The position numbers and the translations under genes are program-made. Shown one piece after another: positions 1 through 11,117 of a stretch of DNA of 64,000 bases (positions are counted from its first letter, which is position 1; each line of letters opens with the position of its first letter). The DNA is taken from contig CM075655.1 in assembly GCA_037953625.1 (NCBI GenBank), positions 27,918,001 to 27,982,000 of the forward strand, read 5' to 3'. This DNA is from Crotalaria pallida (taxonomy: Eukaryota > Streptophyta > Magnoliopsida > Fabales > Fabaceae). The notes under the pieces are model-generated. The model saw only the letters and a list, made by a program, of their open reading frames with translations, was not told where the DNA came from and ran no database searches.

Positions 1-89
1 TTTATGTCTTTCAATCTTTTAATCATATAATATTTTCATATTCATGTTTTAGTTCTTGTTTACTTTCATTATCTCCACTTTCTCCCTCA

Positions 90-272
90 CCAGTTCTTCC
101 TTCACGGATTATGCCAGAAGGTTCTGGTCCCCCTTTTTAATTCTGTCTATTTTTAATTTTTTCCCCTTCTCCCTCACCAGATCATCCTTCGCGGTTATGC
201 CAGAAGGTTCTGGTTCCTTTTAATTATTTATAGTTTCCAGATCTTCTTCACGGCTATGCTGGAAGGTTCTGG
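90..272 (+). repeat. Threefold inverted-repeat array upstream of a splice acceptor
   Basis: Three degenerate units (90-127, 177-213, 237-272) each begin CCAG, run through a pyrimidine-rich arm, a CACGG/CGCGG centre and TATGCC/TATGCT, and end GAAGGTTCTGG. The arms are imperfectly complementary, and two units also contain the perfect small inverted repeat CCAGAA-GG-TTCTGG. The array ends about 110 bases before a good splice acceptor. This is the same order (hairpin array, acceptor, ORF) seen in other LTRs of this window, so the stretch is probably the intron of a truncated LTR. The identity of the parent element is unknown. Confidence 0.55.
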
Positions 273-383
273 TCCTCTTTAATTTATTTATTATATCATT
301 CATCTGCATCATCATCGCATATAGAATAGTCCTGCTATTCCCTACTTTCCTTTTCCATTTTTAATCTTCCTCTCCCCCCGCAG

Positions 384-1021
384 GTTTTAATTATTGGGAT
401 TATGTTCAAGCCTGGACCAATGTGTTCTGGTTTCAGAATCAAACTTTCAGCCACTCTTGGTTAATTTATTTTAAAAGAAATATTAATTATGTGTTTCCCC
501 ATTGGTTTATCCAGTGGTGGATTTTCTTTGGACCACCAAACGACATCCTTCCCCAACCTGTAAAAGAAGGATATGAACATTTCAAGTCTAGAATCAATTT
601 AGAAGACAATCATATCCCAATCAGTCTCCACTTTTGCTCTAAGCTATCACTAGCATGGATCTTCCAGTGGAAATATATTTATCTCACTAGCATGGGACTT
701 CCCTCGTTACAGCGAGAAGCCTATCACAAATGGTGGGCCAACTTCGACTTTGCTCATGCCACCAAAGAAGGAGTTAATCTTTGGTTCAGCAGGAATCCAA
801 CCTTCCTCAAAGTAGCTGATCCAGAGACTTGTAAATTTCTTAATCAAAGGGCGAAAATCACAGCAGCTCTTGCCGCCTCAACCTCAAAAAATTCTCTAGA
901 AGAAAATCTTCAAAACATCCTCAAATTGTTACAAGCAGACCAATCAGAAACCTTGAAAACAAAGCTCCCATCATCTGATGAGGAAGAAGAAAATGAAGAA
1001 GAAAATGAAGATGACCTTTAA
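384..1021 (+). CDS. Unidentified retroelement-type ORF, 3' exon with acidic tail
   Basis: An open frame begins directly after a pyrimidine tract and CAG|G at 381-384 and runs to TAA at 1019-1021, about 211 codons. No ATG is present at its start, so it is best read as a terminal exon. The N-terminal two thirds are very rich in Trp, Tyr and Phe (WF, WW and KWW clusters). The last 20 residues are nearly all Glu/Asp. I do not recognise a catalytic motif or zinc knuckle. The aromatic block vaguely recalls coat/gag-like ORFs of plant retroelements, but this is from memory and weak. The downstream sequence is cut by the AT microsatellite at 1116. It may be a retroelement gag-like gene or an LTR-encoded exon comparable to those at 29415 and 8657. 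Confidence 0.45.
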
Positions 1022-1111
1022 ATAGACTAGTTTTCCTACTGTTTGAACAGTGTCGGCAATTTTAATAACAATGTTCGGCAATAAGTCAGCAATTCATTTG
1101 TTTTATCAAGT

Positions 1112-1115
<4 letters not shown>

Positions 1116-1147
<32 letters not shown>
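1116..1147. repeat. (TA)n microsatellite at a rearrangement junction
   Basis: Uninterrupted TA repeat. Sequence to its right (from 1148) is collinear with 25990 onward in the other Tekay-1 LTR copy, which has a shorter TA tract there. Sequence to its left is unrelated to 24882-25970. The TA tract therefore marks where the left Tekay-1 LTR was truncated or recombined. Confidence 0.8.
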
Positions 1148-1151
<4 letters not shown>

Positions 1152-2993
1152 ACACGTCCAGAAAAGAAAATAAAATAAAAACCTAAAATAAAAAATAAAA
1201 ATTCATTTTAATCTTTTATTCATTTCTTTTTCCTTTTTATTTTATTAAACAACAATACAATCCATATATCAAAATTACACAAATCAACCATCAATTCCTC
1301 ATTATGTGCCACGGTTCATACATACATATACCAGAAATTAAAATTTTTCCATTATTATTTAATCATTGATTATTATTTCTTAATTCAAAGAAATAAAACA
1401 ATTAAAAGACAATGAATAAAAACTTATTTGCTCATACAAAATTCTCTACAATTCTCATGTTCTAAGGATTTAAAATAAACCCAGAAAATAAATAAATCAA
1501 ACACATCAAAAACATTTAGCCATCTTAAGAATTTAAGAAAAGGGGAGATAAATCCCTTTAAACACTCTTTTTGTGTCCCTTTTCCCATTCTTAATTCATA
1601 TGACTTAAGAACAATATCTCTTATTCAAAAATAACTTTAAAATGAAGATAAAAATTTAGAACTTGACTATAGAAGAAATTGAGAAGGTTTAAACAAAAAT
1701 ATAAACAAAACAACTTAAAAATAGCTTAAATAAATAAGTGATTTTGGGTTACCTCTCCTCCTTAAGCCTTAAAGAAAACTTCAATCAACAAAGCAACTCT
1801 TCCCTCCTTCCTTAGCTTACTCGTCCCTCTCTCTCTCTTTTTCTCTTAGAATTTTATTTTTTTCTCTTGCAAAACTATCAAGTGTTTGTGTGTGAAAAAT
1901 GTGGGAACTAAGGCTATCTATTTATAGGTGTTGAGGATGCATTTCCCCTCCATTTTTCAGAGCAAAATTCGTCGCCCCTTCATCAAATCTTAGTCAAAAA
2001 TTTTCAAACACTACTTGGAACATGAACTATCATTAAATGGGATTTTGTTGATTCCTAAAGCATTTTAATTCATGGTTTATTCTCACAAACTTCAGAACTA
2101 TTCCTCCCCTCTTTCTACTAATATTTGGACGGTGCATATATATTAAAATAGGAGAGAAAATTTTTCATTGGTTCATTGTGGAGGTGCCTACATAATTATC
2201 CAATCATATTAACTATCAAAATTTGATTTTCTACCTACTGTTCAAAAATTTTCGTAAATATTAAAATAAAAATTTTATTTTTATATATTAAGATACTACA
2301 TTTTAATACGATCATTTTCATATAAAGTTTGTAATTTTTGGACTTATGGTTTGAAAGTTATGAATTTTTGAAGTCCTAAGATCATTTCCTTCAAAAATAC
2401 ACTTTCTAAGCTTTCAAAAATAAAAATACGAAAATACACTTAATTTGAATAATAATACATTATAAAACTTCAGAAATGTATTTTTATTTTCAAAATAAAA
2501 TATTCTTTAGTCAAAAGGTTATTAAATGCATTAAAACCATACATTGATTCTTAAAACTCAAAAATTCGTTCACTACTGTAGCAGTGATAAAATTTCAAAA
2601 ACTCAAAAATAAAAATCAAAGCTTTACATTTTCATAATCTAGATTTCGGTACGATCGTTTTGACATATCATTTGTAATTTTTCGACGTACGGTTGAAAAG
2701 ATATGAATTTTTAAAGATAGGGTACTCTAATTCATCAAAATTCATTTCATCTTTTAAAATCATTTAAATCAAATACTTTACCTTAAAATATTTCATTTAA
2801 ATAGGCTAGGGAAAATATTGGTACATAATATATATATATATATATATATATATGTCACGTACAAATATATATATATATATTGGTATATATATTTATTCAT
2901 ATATATATTAAATCCAGATATCAAAATCAAGCATAATTTCCTAATTTCAATTATAAAGTCACAAATAATTTGGGTAAAATTGTGGGTCTCACA
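1148..2993 (-). mobile_element. Tekay-1 3' LTR, truncated
   Basis: This stretch matches 25990-27829 closely; by eye there are roughly 15-20 substitutions in about 1.7 kb plus AT-repeat length changes. On the minus strand the LTR begins TGTGAGACCC, which is the complement of the right edge at 2993. The other end is lost at the TA microsatellite. A minus-strand TATA box lies at 1914-1927 and a donor-like GAG|GTAACC at 1752-1751. The polypurine tract directly abuts the right edge, which fixes orientation. Confidence 0.9.
1914..1927 (-). promoter_or_regulatory. TATA box of the Tekay-1 LTR
   Basis: On the minus strand this reads CTATAAATAGATAG, a strong plant TATA element. The same site is present in the other LTR copy near 26761-26772. 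It should drive transcription leftward through the element. Confidence 0.65.
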
Positions 2994-3031
2994 ATCCTCC
3001 CCAACTTAGAGATTTCTCGTCCCCGAGAAAT
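2994..3031 (-). promoter_or_regulatory. Polypurine tract and adjacent hairpin of Tekay-1
   Basis: 2994-3007 is, on the minus strand, a purine run ending GGGGAGGAT against the LTR, as expected for plus-strand DNA priming. It overlaps the stop codon of gag-pol. Just upstream in the element, 3012-3031 forms a perfect 8-bp hairpin ATTTCTCG-[4 nt]-CGAGAAAT. The equivalent place in the LARD-like element and Tekay-2 has GAATTTCG-[4 nt]-CGAAATTC, so the stem sequence differs but pairing is kept. Confidence 0.8.
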
Positions 3032-6000
3032 ACGTACCTGATTCAAACAAATGAGGGTACGATTCCCTCATGTTACTTTCGCGTTCCCAGGTAGCATCTT
3101 CCCCATGATCTTGGCTCCAAATGATTTTGACCAACGGAATCTCTTTTCCTCTCAACGTCTTAATACTACGGCCATCGATCCGCAGGGGTAATGTTTCATA
3201 CGTAAGATTATCCTTGAGTTGTATCGAGTCAAGTTCGACAATGTGGGTTGGGTCACTAATATACTTTCTTAGCTGAGATACGTGAAAAACATTGTGTAGG
3301 TTTGAAAACATAGGAGGTAAGGCTATCTGGTAAGCTACCGGTCCTACACGTTTTTGGATTTGATAGGGTCCTATAAATCTAGGGGTTAACTTTCTGGTTT
3401 TGAGAACTCTGCCAATGCCGGTAGTAGGCACTACCCGCATGAATACATGATCACCTTCCTTAAACTCCAACGGAGTCCTCCTCTTGTCATGATAACTCTT
3501 CTGCCTACTTTGCGCGGTTCTCATCTTTTCTTGAATTACTTTGATTTTGTCTGTCGTTTGTTGCACCACCTCCGGTCCTAACTGTAATTGCTCTCCGGTC
3601 TCAAACCAGCACAACGGAGTTCTACACTTCCTTCCATACAGTGCTTCATAAGGTGCCATTCCTATACTCGAATGGAAACTATTGTTGTATGTGAATTCAA
3701 TCAATGGCAAGAAAGAATCCCAGCTCCCAGCTTCCTCTAGTACACAGGCTCTTAGTAGATCTTCCAAAGTCTGAATCGTCCGTTCTGACTGACCATCCGT
3801 TTGGGGATGATATGCAGAACTCATACTTAGGCTTGTTCCCATTGCAGTTTGTAAACTCTCCCAAAACTTCGAAGTAAAACGCGGATCTCTATCTGACACT
3901 ATAATCGAAGGTACTCCATGTAGTCTCACTATTTCCTTGATATACAACTCAGCCAGCTTCTCCAAAGGATACCTCATGTTGATCGGGATAAATCGTGCTG
4001 TCTTTGTAAGACGATCCACTACTACCCAAATAGCATCACACCCTCTCTGAGTTCTTGGAAATCCAGACACGAAGTCCATGGATATACTATCCCACTTCCA
4101 AACAGGTACAGGTAACGGTTGCAATTCTCCTTCAGGCTTTTTGTGCTCAATCTTTGCTTTTTGACATGTTAGACATCTCGATACATACTCCGCCACTTCT
4201 CGTTTTATTCCTGACCACCATAAAATCTTCTTTAAATCTTGGTACATTTTTGTTGCTCCGGGGTGAAAACTCAATTTGCTCTTATGTGCTTCTTCCAAAA
4301 TCATTTCCTTAACTTCTCGGTTGTTCGGCACACAAACTCTTTCCTTGAATCGTAGAATTTCATCTGTTCCTAGCTGAAATTCCACTTCCTTTCCTTTATC
4401 TAACAGTTCCTTCTTATCTTGTAACTCCGGATCTGTTGCTTGTAATGCCTTCACTCGCTTCATGAATTCATTGTTCACCTTCAAAGTTCCCAGTACCATA
4501 CTCTTTGGGTTAAACTCCACTGCCATATTCAGGTCTCTAAACTTTTCTATCAGCTCCAACTCCTTTATCATTAATGCAGACACATGCAGAGATTTTCTAC
4601 TTAGTGCATCAGCTACAACGTTTGCCTTTCCCGGATGATACTGCACTTCAAAATCATAGTCCTTCAGGAATTCTATCCACCTCCTTTGCCTCATATTCAG
4701 CTCTTTCTGCTCAAATAGATACTTCAAGCTCTTGTGATCGCTAAATACCTCGATCCTTACACCGTACAAATGATGCCTCCAAATCTTCAATGCAAATACT
4801 ACGGCTGCCAGCTCCAGGTCGTGAGTAGGATAATTCTGTTCGTGAATCTTCAGTTGTCTTGAAGCATACGCCACCACTTGGCCATCTTGCATTAGCACAC
4901 ATCCTAATCCTTGCTTTGACGCATCACAGTACACACAGAGAGTCTTTGTCGGATCGGGTAAAACCAATACCGGTGCATATGTTAACCTCCTCTTTAGCTC
5001 TTGAAAGCACTCCTCGCACTTCTCCGTCCAAACGAACGCTTGTCCTTTTCTAGTTAACTTGGTCAATGGTAGTGACAATCGAGAGAATCCTTCGATGAAC
5101 CTACGGTAATAACCAGAAAGTCCAAGAAAACTCCGGATTTCCGTCACCGTTGTTGGTGCTTTCCACTCCAACACTGCCTCCACCTTCGCGGGGTCCACCG
5201 CAATTCTATTCTTGGTTATCACATGCCCTAGAAAATTCACTGATTCCAGCCAAAAGTCACACTTTGACAACTTGGCGAATAGCTTCTTTTCCTTCAGTAT
5301 GCCTAACACCTTCGCTAAATGCTCTGTGTGCTCCTCTTTACTCCGTGAATAGATTAAAATATCGTCGATAAACACAACGACAAAAGAATCTAAAAACGGG
5401 TGAAAGATTCTATTCATGTAATCCATGAATATTGCGGGCGCATTAGTCACTCCAAAAGGCATGACCAGATACTCATAATGACCATATCTCGTTCTGAAAG
5501 CTATCTTGGGGACATCCTCTTCTTTCACTCTGATCTGATGGTAGCCTGATCTCAAGTCGATCTTTGAAAATACTGTAGCTCCTCTTAATTGTTCCATCAA
5601 ATCGTCAATTCTTGGTAACGGGTATCGATTCTTGATAGTAACTTTGTTCAATTGACGGTAGTCGGTGCATAATCTCATACTTCCATCCTTCTTTTTGACG
5701 AACAAGACAGGTGCTCCCCACGGTGAAACACTTGGTCGAATGAATTGCTTTTCCAGTAACTCTTCCAATTGCTTCTTTAACTCCACCAACTCCATCGGTG
5801 CCAGGCGATAAGGTGCTTTTGAAATCGGTGCCGTTCCAGGAATCAAGTCAATTTCGAACTCCACTTCTCGCACAGGCGGTAATCCAGGGATTTCCTCAAG
5901 AAACACTTCAGGAAAATCTTTGACAACAGGTAACTCCTCCATCTTTTTCTCCTCCTTGACATCCAAAGAAGTGAGAAACATGTATATCATGGCTCCATCT

Positions 6001-7655
6001 CCCCATGAAGCTTTGATTTGATTGGCAGTCACGTGCTCGGGTTCTAAGATTTGGGGTACTCTAGGTCTTAAGTTATTGAAAATAAGAGTCTTTTCGGCAC
6101 AATTTAAGAGAACATGATTAGCGGTTAACCAATCCATGCCTAAAATTATGTCGAGTTGGGTAAGGGGTAAGACAATTAAGTCCACTAAGTACTCTCTATC
6201 TTCTATTCCTACCGGGCATTTAGAAACCAAAGTTGACACCATGACTGGGTCACTAGTAGGGGTAGACACGATTAAATCAAAAGACATAACATTAACTGGA
6301 AAATTTAATCTCTCAACCACATTACGAGCAATAAACGAGTGCGTAGCACCCGAATCATACAACAAATTCAAGGGTATCTTACGAATGAAACACCTACCTT
6401 GGATCAGATTGGCGTTGTTAGCTGCTTTCGCTCCGCTCATTGAGAAAACTCTTCCTTGTCCACGGGGTCTAGCCACGTTCACAGCATTGACTTCTCGCTT
6501 GGGTTCAAGGAAGTTCCTTGAGATGTGTCCCGGTCGGTTGCAATTAAAGCAGTTGGGATTGTTCCATGGGAAAATTGGTCCAAAGTGATTCTTGTTACAC
6601 TTGTTGCAGAATGGAGGTGCACTTGCTTGTCCTCCAGCAGCATTCCCATTGTTACGAAATCCACCAGCATTTCCATTGTTTCCTCGATTTCCACCACTGT
6701 TATTGTTGTTGTTTCCTCTGAACTGGTTGTTGCGATTGTTGTTGTTTCGGTTGTTTCCACGATTCTGGGTGTTGTGATTGTTATTCCGAGAATGATTCTT
6801 GTGGTTGAAACTACCATGAAACCTTGACCGATTGTCCCTTTGTCCACTCCTTTGTCCATAAGGACCTTGATATCTTGCTCCACTATTCGGGTTTCCATGT
6901 CCTGAAGGGTACCTCATCGGTCCACCACTTGAAACCTGCACAGTCATCTTTCCAGTAGAGTTCCTTGATTTCAGGCCGCTTTCCACAATACTTCCCTTGT
7001 TCACCAGAGTTGTGAATACAGCAATCTCCATAGGAGCTAAAGCTTGCTTAATTTCCGGCTTCAGTCCATCCAAAAATTTTGCACACTTAGACCTTTCATT
7101 CGCCGCTTCTCCATAGTAAGGCATAAACTTCGCTAAATTCTCAAATTTTGCAGCATACTCCCCCACAGTCATGTTTCCTTGTTCTAATCGCAGAAATTCT
7201 AACTCCTTAGCCGTCTTCAGATGTTCCGGAAAGTATTTCACAAAAAGTCTGTCCTTGAACTGATTCCAAGTCAGTGCTCCAAATTCTCCTCCTAAGACAT
7301 GTTTCTCATTGCGCCACCAATCGGCCGCTTCTCCTACCATCATGTATCCAACATAGGCGATCTTTTGCTCATCGGTGCACTGCATCATTCCTCCGAATAT
7401 CCTTTCCAAACTTGCTATCCAGGCCTCTGCCTCTTCCGATGCGAACCCTCCAGCGAATTCCTTTGGATTCCTACGGCAAAACTCGTCGAGTCCTCTGATT
7501 CCTTGCCCTCCAGGGTTCACATTCTGATTCTGCTGAAGTTGTTGATGCATCAGGTTCATGTTGTCCCTTACTCCTACCAAGACCGCAACTGTCTGAGCCA
7601 AAACAGCAGCTAGTTCCTCATTCGCTTGTCGACGCGCCATCTTGCTTCTGTACAT
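3006..7655 (-). CDS. Intact gag-pol polyprotein of Ty3/gypsy chromovirus Tekay-1
   Basis: A single uninterrupted frame of 1549 residues, the full length expected for a Tekay/Del-lineage chromovirus. Order: gag capsid region about residues 70-200, Asn/Gly-rich linker 260-345, zinc-knuckle region 350-383, aspartic protease DSGATHSFI near 434, reverse transcriptase with FIDD near 762, RNase H with YCDAS near 909 and SDH near 972, integrase H-H-C-C at about 1124-1164 and DD35E core near 1194-1291, C-terminal chromodomain about 1490-1535. Two Met codons are possible starts (7655 and 7640); the second begins MARRQ. Odd: the CCHC knuckle lacks its last Cys (Phe in GHISRNF, codon about 6510-6512), and the preceding Cys-rich segment is also eroded. 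The enzyme domains look functional, so the copy is young or recently selected. It acts in retrotransposition; the chromodomain family is known to bias integration to heterochromatin. Confidence 0.95.
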   Translation of the reverse strand: MYRSKMARRQANEELAAVLAQTVAVLVGVRDNMNLMHQQLQQNQNVNPGGQGIRGLDEFCRRNPKEFAGGFASEEAEAWIASLERIFGGMMQCTDEQKIAYVGYMMVGEAADWWRNEKHVLGGEFGALTWNQFKDRLFVKYFPEHLKTAKELEFLRLEQGNMTVGEYAAKFENLAKFMPYYGEAANERSKCAKFLDGLKPEIKQALAPMEIAVFTTLVNKGSIVESGLKSRNSTGKMTVQVSSGGPMRYPSGHGNPNSGARYQGPYGQRSGQRDNRSRFHGSFNHKNHSRNNNHNTQNRGNNRNNNNRNNQFRGNNNNNSGGNRGNNGNAGGFRNNGNAAGGQASAPPFCNKCNKNHFGPIFPWNNPNCFNCNRPGHISRNFLEPKREVNAVNVARPRGQGRVFSMSGAKAANNANLIQGRCFIRKIPLNLLYDSGATHSFIARNVVERLNFPVNVMSFDLIVSTPTSDPVMVSTLVSKCPVGIEDREYLVDLIVLPLTQLDIILGMDWLTANHVLLNCAEKTLIFNNLRPRVPQILEPEHVTANQIKASWGDGAMIYMFLTSLDVKEEKKMEELPVVKDFPEVFLEEIPGLPPVREVEFEIDLIPGTAPISKAPYRLAPMELVELKKQLEELLEKQFIRPSVSPWGAPVLFVKKKDGSMRLCTDYRQLNKVTIKNRYPLPRIDDLMEQLRGATVFSKIDLRSGYHQIRVKEEDVPKIAFRTRYGHYEYLVMPFGVTNAPAIFMDYMNRIFHPFLDSFVVVFIDDILIYSRSKEEHTEHLAKVLGILKEKKLFAKLSKCDFWLESVNFLGHVITKNRIAVDPAKVEAVLEWKAPTTVTEIRSFLGLSGYYRRFIEGFSRLSLPLTKLTRKGQAFVWTEKCEECFQELKRRLTYAPVLVLPDPTKTLCVYCDASKQGLGCVLMQDGQVVAYASRQLKIHEQNYPTHDLELAAVVFALKIWRHHLYGVRIEVFSDHKSLKYLFEQKELNMRQRRWIEFLKDYDFEVQYHPGKANVVADALSRKSLHVSALMIKELELIEKFRDLNMAVEFNPKSMVLGTLKVNNEFMKRVKALQATDPELQDKKELLDKGKEVEFQLGTDEILRFKERVCVPNNREVKEMILEEAHKSKLSFHPGATKMYQDLKKILWWSGIKREVAEYVSRCLTCQKAKIEHKKPEGELQPLPVPVWKWDSISMDFVSGFPRTQRGCDAIWVVVDRLTKTARFIPINMRYPLEKLAELYIKEIVRLHGVPSIIVSDRDPRFTSKFWESLQTAMGTSLSMSSAYHPQTDGQSERTIQTLEDLLRACVLEEAGSWDSFLPLIEFTYNNSFHSSIGMAPYEALYGRKCRTPLCWFETGEQLQLGPEVVQQTTDKIKVIQEKMRTAQSRQKSYHDKRRTPLEFKEGDHVFMRVVPTTGIGRVLKTRKLTPRFIGPYQIQKRVGPVAYQIALPPMFSNLHNVFHVSQLRKYISDPTHIVELDSIQLKDNLTYETLPLRIDGRSIKTLRGKEIPLVKIIWSQDHGEDATWERESNMRESYPHLFESGTYFSGTRNL

Positions 7656-7810
7656 ACGGATGATTGGAGCCTCAGATCAAGCAAAGGGTTGCACAGGGTA
7701 AGCATATTAGGCTATGCTCAAGCCGAAAGGGTAACTATACTATAACTACCAAACAGAGTCACACAATGAAAGCATATAAGGCTATGCTTAAGGCCACTAA
7801 GGATAACCAT

Positions 7811-7823
7811 CGCTCTGATACCA
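7811..7823 (-). promoter_or_regulatory. Primer binding site (initiator tRNA-Met) of Tekay-1
   Basis: The minus strand reads TGGTATCAGAGCG, complementary to the 3' end of plant initiator tRNA-Met. It lies five bases from the LTR boundary at 7829, confirming a minus-strand element whose 5' LTR is on the right. Confidence 0.93.
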
Positions 7824-8333
7824 CCTAATGTAACACCCCAATTTGGAAATAGAATTTTCACTAAAAATTTGCGCCATTTTTTTTATAAAATATTTACGTG
7901 ATACCATTTAAAAGTGAGTTTACATATCAACTTAGTTTCCAAAATATTTTTCAACTTAGTTTTCGAAAAGGTTTACTTAACTTGACTTAGTTTTTGGAAA
8001 GGTTACATAATTAACTTAGTTTCTAACTCCTATTAATAACTTGGTTCATAAAAAGGTTTTCCTCAGTCTTTCAAACTTTATTCTATTTACCAAAGTGAAG
8101 TGCCACTTATCCATTCCATTCCAAAACTCAATATTTAAAAATGCGGAATAAAATTATCCTTAGATTAATTCCAAAATCAACGTTATAAAAATGTTTTAGG
8201 CTTAACAGCCAATTATCCGAAATACCAAATAACAAAATAGATAAAACATCCACTGGGGTAACATAGTGATAAACAAAGGGTCTGTTATCCAAGACTACCA
8301 AACAAACAAAGATCAATATCACTAAGGAATAAA

Positions 8334-8657
8334 CTAATCGTCCTCGTGCACATCCTCGTCCGGGTCTTCCTCTGGGTCTTCTTTCTCCTCTGGATCCTCT
8401 TCCTCCTCTGGGTCCTCTTCCTCCTCGCTGTTCTGATCAACGGGCGGGGCGTTATGGAAAGCTCGAGGTCCATATACCATAAGATCCCTAAGACGATATC
8501 GCACTTCCTCACGATCGGTGGCTACTCCTCTTAGTATGTGATCTCGATCAGTAACGGTGAGTCTTGTTGGTCCCTCCCAGATCCATCCATGTGCGGTTCT
8601 AAGCCAATGTCCCCCCACCAAAGGAGACATTTCCACTTGAGTTACTCGGTCCGCCAT
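8334..8657 (-). CDS. LTR-encoded small protein with PLxxGxW motif and acidic tail (P1)
   Basis: A 107-codon ORF inside the Tekay-1 LTR, same strand as gag-pol. Its ATG (8657-8655) follows directly on a splice-acceptor-like ATTAG (AG at 8659-8658). Residues 1-60 contain SPLVGGHW followed eight residues later by WEG, then a short beta-like hydrophobic stretch. Residues 75-107 are almost only Glu, Asp and Pro in EEEEDP-type repeats. Two other LTR ORFs in this window (29415-29885, 43330-43635) share PLxxGxW-x8-[WF]xG at identical spacing, which argues for real homology and coding function. A candidate splice donor is GAG|GTAACC at 26598-26597, so the intron now holds the nested insertions. I know no family for it; role unknown. 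Confidence 0.65.
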   Translation of the reverse strand: MADRVTQVEMSPLVGGHWLRTAHGWIWEGPTRLTVTDRDHILRGVATDREEVRYRLRDLMVYGPRAFHNAPPVDQNSEEEEDPEEEEDPEEKEDPEEDPDEDVHEDD

Positions 8658-10640
8658 CTAATAGATTTATCATGAACAGAGACAAGAAACATGCAGAAGA
8701 ATATAGAGAGTTAGCTACCAGACGGGCAAAGCGTCGACGCATGGGCTTAATCCAGAGGTCACATTAGAACTAACATAATATCCTTATCACATAATTATTA
8801 TCATTGAGTCTTATATCTTTATCATACTTATCATTCCTCAAGAATTCCATCTACAACTTCCATAAGTCTATCATCATTGAATCATTAGGGATGGAAACTA
8901 TCGGTTAAAGGTAAATTAGCACACACGCTACATCTCCTCCTTCAATATCCAACCTCGTCCTAGTTCGGAAAGCAGATGGGATGCACAGGAGTCCTAACCA
9001 TGCTGACATTGAAGCCAAAGGGTACGTACCAGCTGAAACCACACAAGTTGGCCCGCAAAATAAAATCAATCATCAATTCATAAGTTCATCAAAAATAATC
9101 GATGGCTTCTAGTCCCATTCGGATTCCCTCTACACCATCCATGATTTTCTCAAGGGGGCGACAGCTCTATCCCTAGTTCGCGTTGTAGTCCTCGCTACGA
9201 CCAACGACCAGCAGGTGCCCTTGATCACTGTAGCATCGTTCCACCTAGGGTAGTGCTCTTAGGCTTCTTGACGAATCACCATCATTGCCCTCCCCTATCG
9301 CAATCACCACTTGGAGGAATGCACGACCTCCAAGTATACGGTATCTTTCCTCTCCACTACTTCACTCTCAACGTAGTTAGAAAGGATTGGGTCCTAAAGT
9401 CTTTTAAGTCTTTTAAAGTCTTTTAAAATCTTTTATTAATCCTAAGTTTGGTCGACCCATTCTAAGCCGCGCTTCTAACGGGCCTCGACCTCTAAGGGAC
9501 CACAGCAAAACTTCCATTATCGTACAGTGGGATCCACAAGACGTAATCACGGCATACTCATTCACGTGATTAGTTACTCAAAGGGAAATAATTTCGATGT
9601 TATTGTGCCACGATGCACCATCACTGTACATGAACATCATACTCGCATATTATCCAAACATAATCATTTCATATTTCTTTCAAACGCATTACAACTTGCT
9701 CCAAGGGTTCTTTCACATTCCCATAACTATCATTTCTCATCAATTCCAAAATTTCTAAATCATACATTTCTTTCAGAATATTTACAACATAACCATCAAC
9801 ATTCTCTAAATCATTTAACAACATTTCGTATATACTCATGCACACATAATATAATATAATCACAATATATCAGATAATAAAATAGAGTCACTGTCTCAAC
9901 GAAGGACGACTAAACACATTCTACACACAATCGTCGTCTCGTATATTGACTTGTAACCCGGATTCCGACTTTTGAGATGGTCGAAATCGTTCTAATGATT
10001 ACCATGGTGCCATTGTGTATAAAAGGTGCTACTCTCTCACCTTGATGTGAAGAACTAACGTGATCTTGATTCTCAGTCTCACTATTCGTTCCCAATTGCA
10101 AACCTTTTACACCAATAATTTTCACAAAGTAACCTTTATAAATATTCATACTATCTTGAAAGAAATAAATCAATATAACATTTGAAAACTTTACTTTCTC
10201 AAAGCCTTTGTTGTTTTGAAAACATGTAAATACTTAGAAAATAAATCATTTCTAAAACAAAAACTAACTAAGCTTTAAAATTAAATATCAAATCAATATC
10301 TCTTTTTCAAAAACAACCTTCAATCATTCTATACAAGTACAAATAATATTTCATTCAAACACACATTCAACCTTACTTACAAATATTCTAAAATTACTTA
10401 AAAATTCATTTTCTAATCCTTAGCACTTATACTTTAAAATCAACATAAAATCTACATATCTAATCATTAAAGAACAAATCATAACATAAATGCTACACAT
10501 TCTTCATTTTTGGACAGCATACATATACAAACTTAAAAATTCAATTTCTCTTAAACAGAACATCGAAAACATATGCCGATTTTTCCTAAATTCTTATTAC
10601 AACTTCTACTATAATAAAATGACCAAATTCAAACAAAATA

Positions 10641-10654
10641 AAATAGTTGCATCT
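10641..10654. repeat. LINE target-site duplication, left copy
   Basis: AAATAGTTGCATCT, repeated at 24868-24881 immediately after the LINE poly(A). The last 11 bases are unambiguous; the leading A's merge with the tail. Confidence 0.88.
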
Positions 10655-10668
10655 ACAACATTGATACC
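10655..10668 (+). mobile_element. LINE 5' end, separated by a nested LTR element
   Basis: The 14 bases between the LINE TSD and the start of the LARD-like element, ending ATACC. LINE sequence resumes after the second ATACC at 19824-19828. This shows that the LTR element landed in the extreme 5' end of the LINE. Confidence 0.75.
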
Positions 10669-11117
10669 TGTAACACCCTTACAAATTACCCATTATATTA
10701 AAATAGTGACTTGAAATTTCTTGTTGAAAACCATTTGATTAATTTCAATTCCTATACAAACCCATGATCCTATTGTTCATTTATAAACTTCTCCGCAAAA
10801 TCGAACGGAGTTTTATTTGTTTGTAAGACATTTCCAAATCATTGCTTTAACCTGTAACATTTATCCGAAAATAGATTTAAATACATCAGAGGCCAGCAGA
10901 GCCCAAAATGTTACTTAGCCCTTGTAGTTCGATAATTATAAAGGATACAAATAACTTTCTCAAAATTCATAACTATTTCAGAAATACAAAATAAAGGAAA
11001 ATACAATAAATTCCCTAAATATTATGACCAATAAGTGGTCACCCCAAAGATACCCTACACTCCACATGATGGAATGTATTTCCCGCTCGGCACGACTCGT
11101 GTATACTCCTTCGGTAC

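Larger units (their letters stand above)
7829..10654 (-). mobile_element. Tekay-1 5' LTR, left segment (split by nested insertions)
   Basis: It begins TGTAACACCCC beside the PBS. The LTR continues at 24882 after removal of the LINE insertion, and ends TCTCACA at 27829. The reconstructed LTR is about 5.77 kb, very long for this lineage. This segment holds the ORF at 8334-8657, and shares islands (for example around 9148-9180, CTCAAGGGGGCGA) with the LTRs beta and gamma. A fourfold AGTCTTTTAA-type repeat lies at 9396-9440. No other coding sequence is evident. Confidence 0.9.

Noticed and set aside
6136..6898. Several ORFs overlapping Tekay-1 gag
   Set aside because: They are other-frame shadows of the Asn/Gly-rich gag region.
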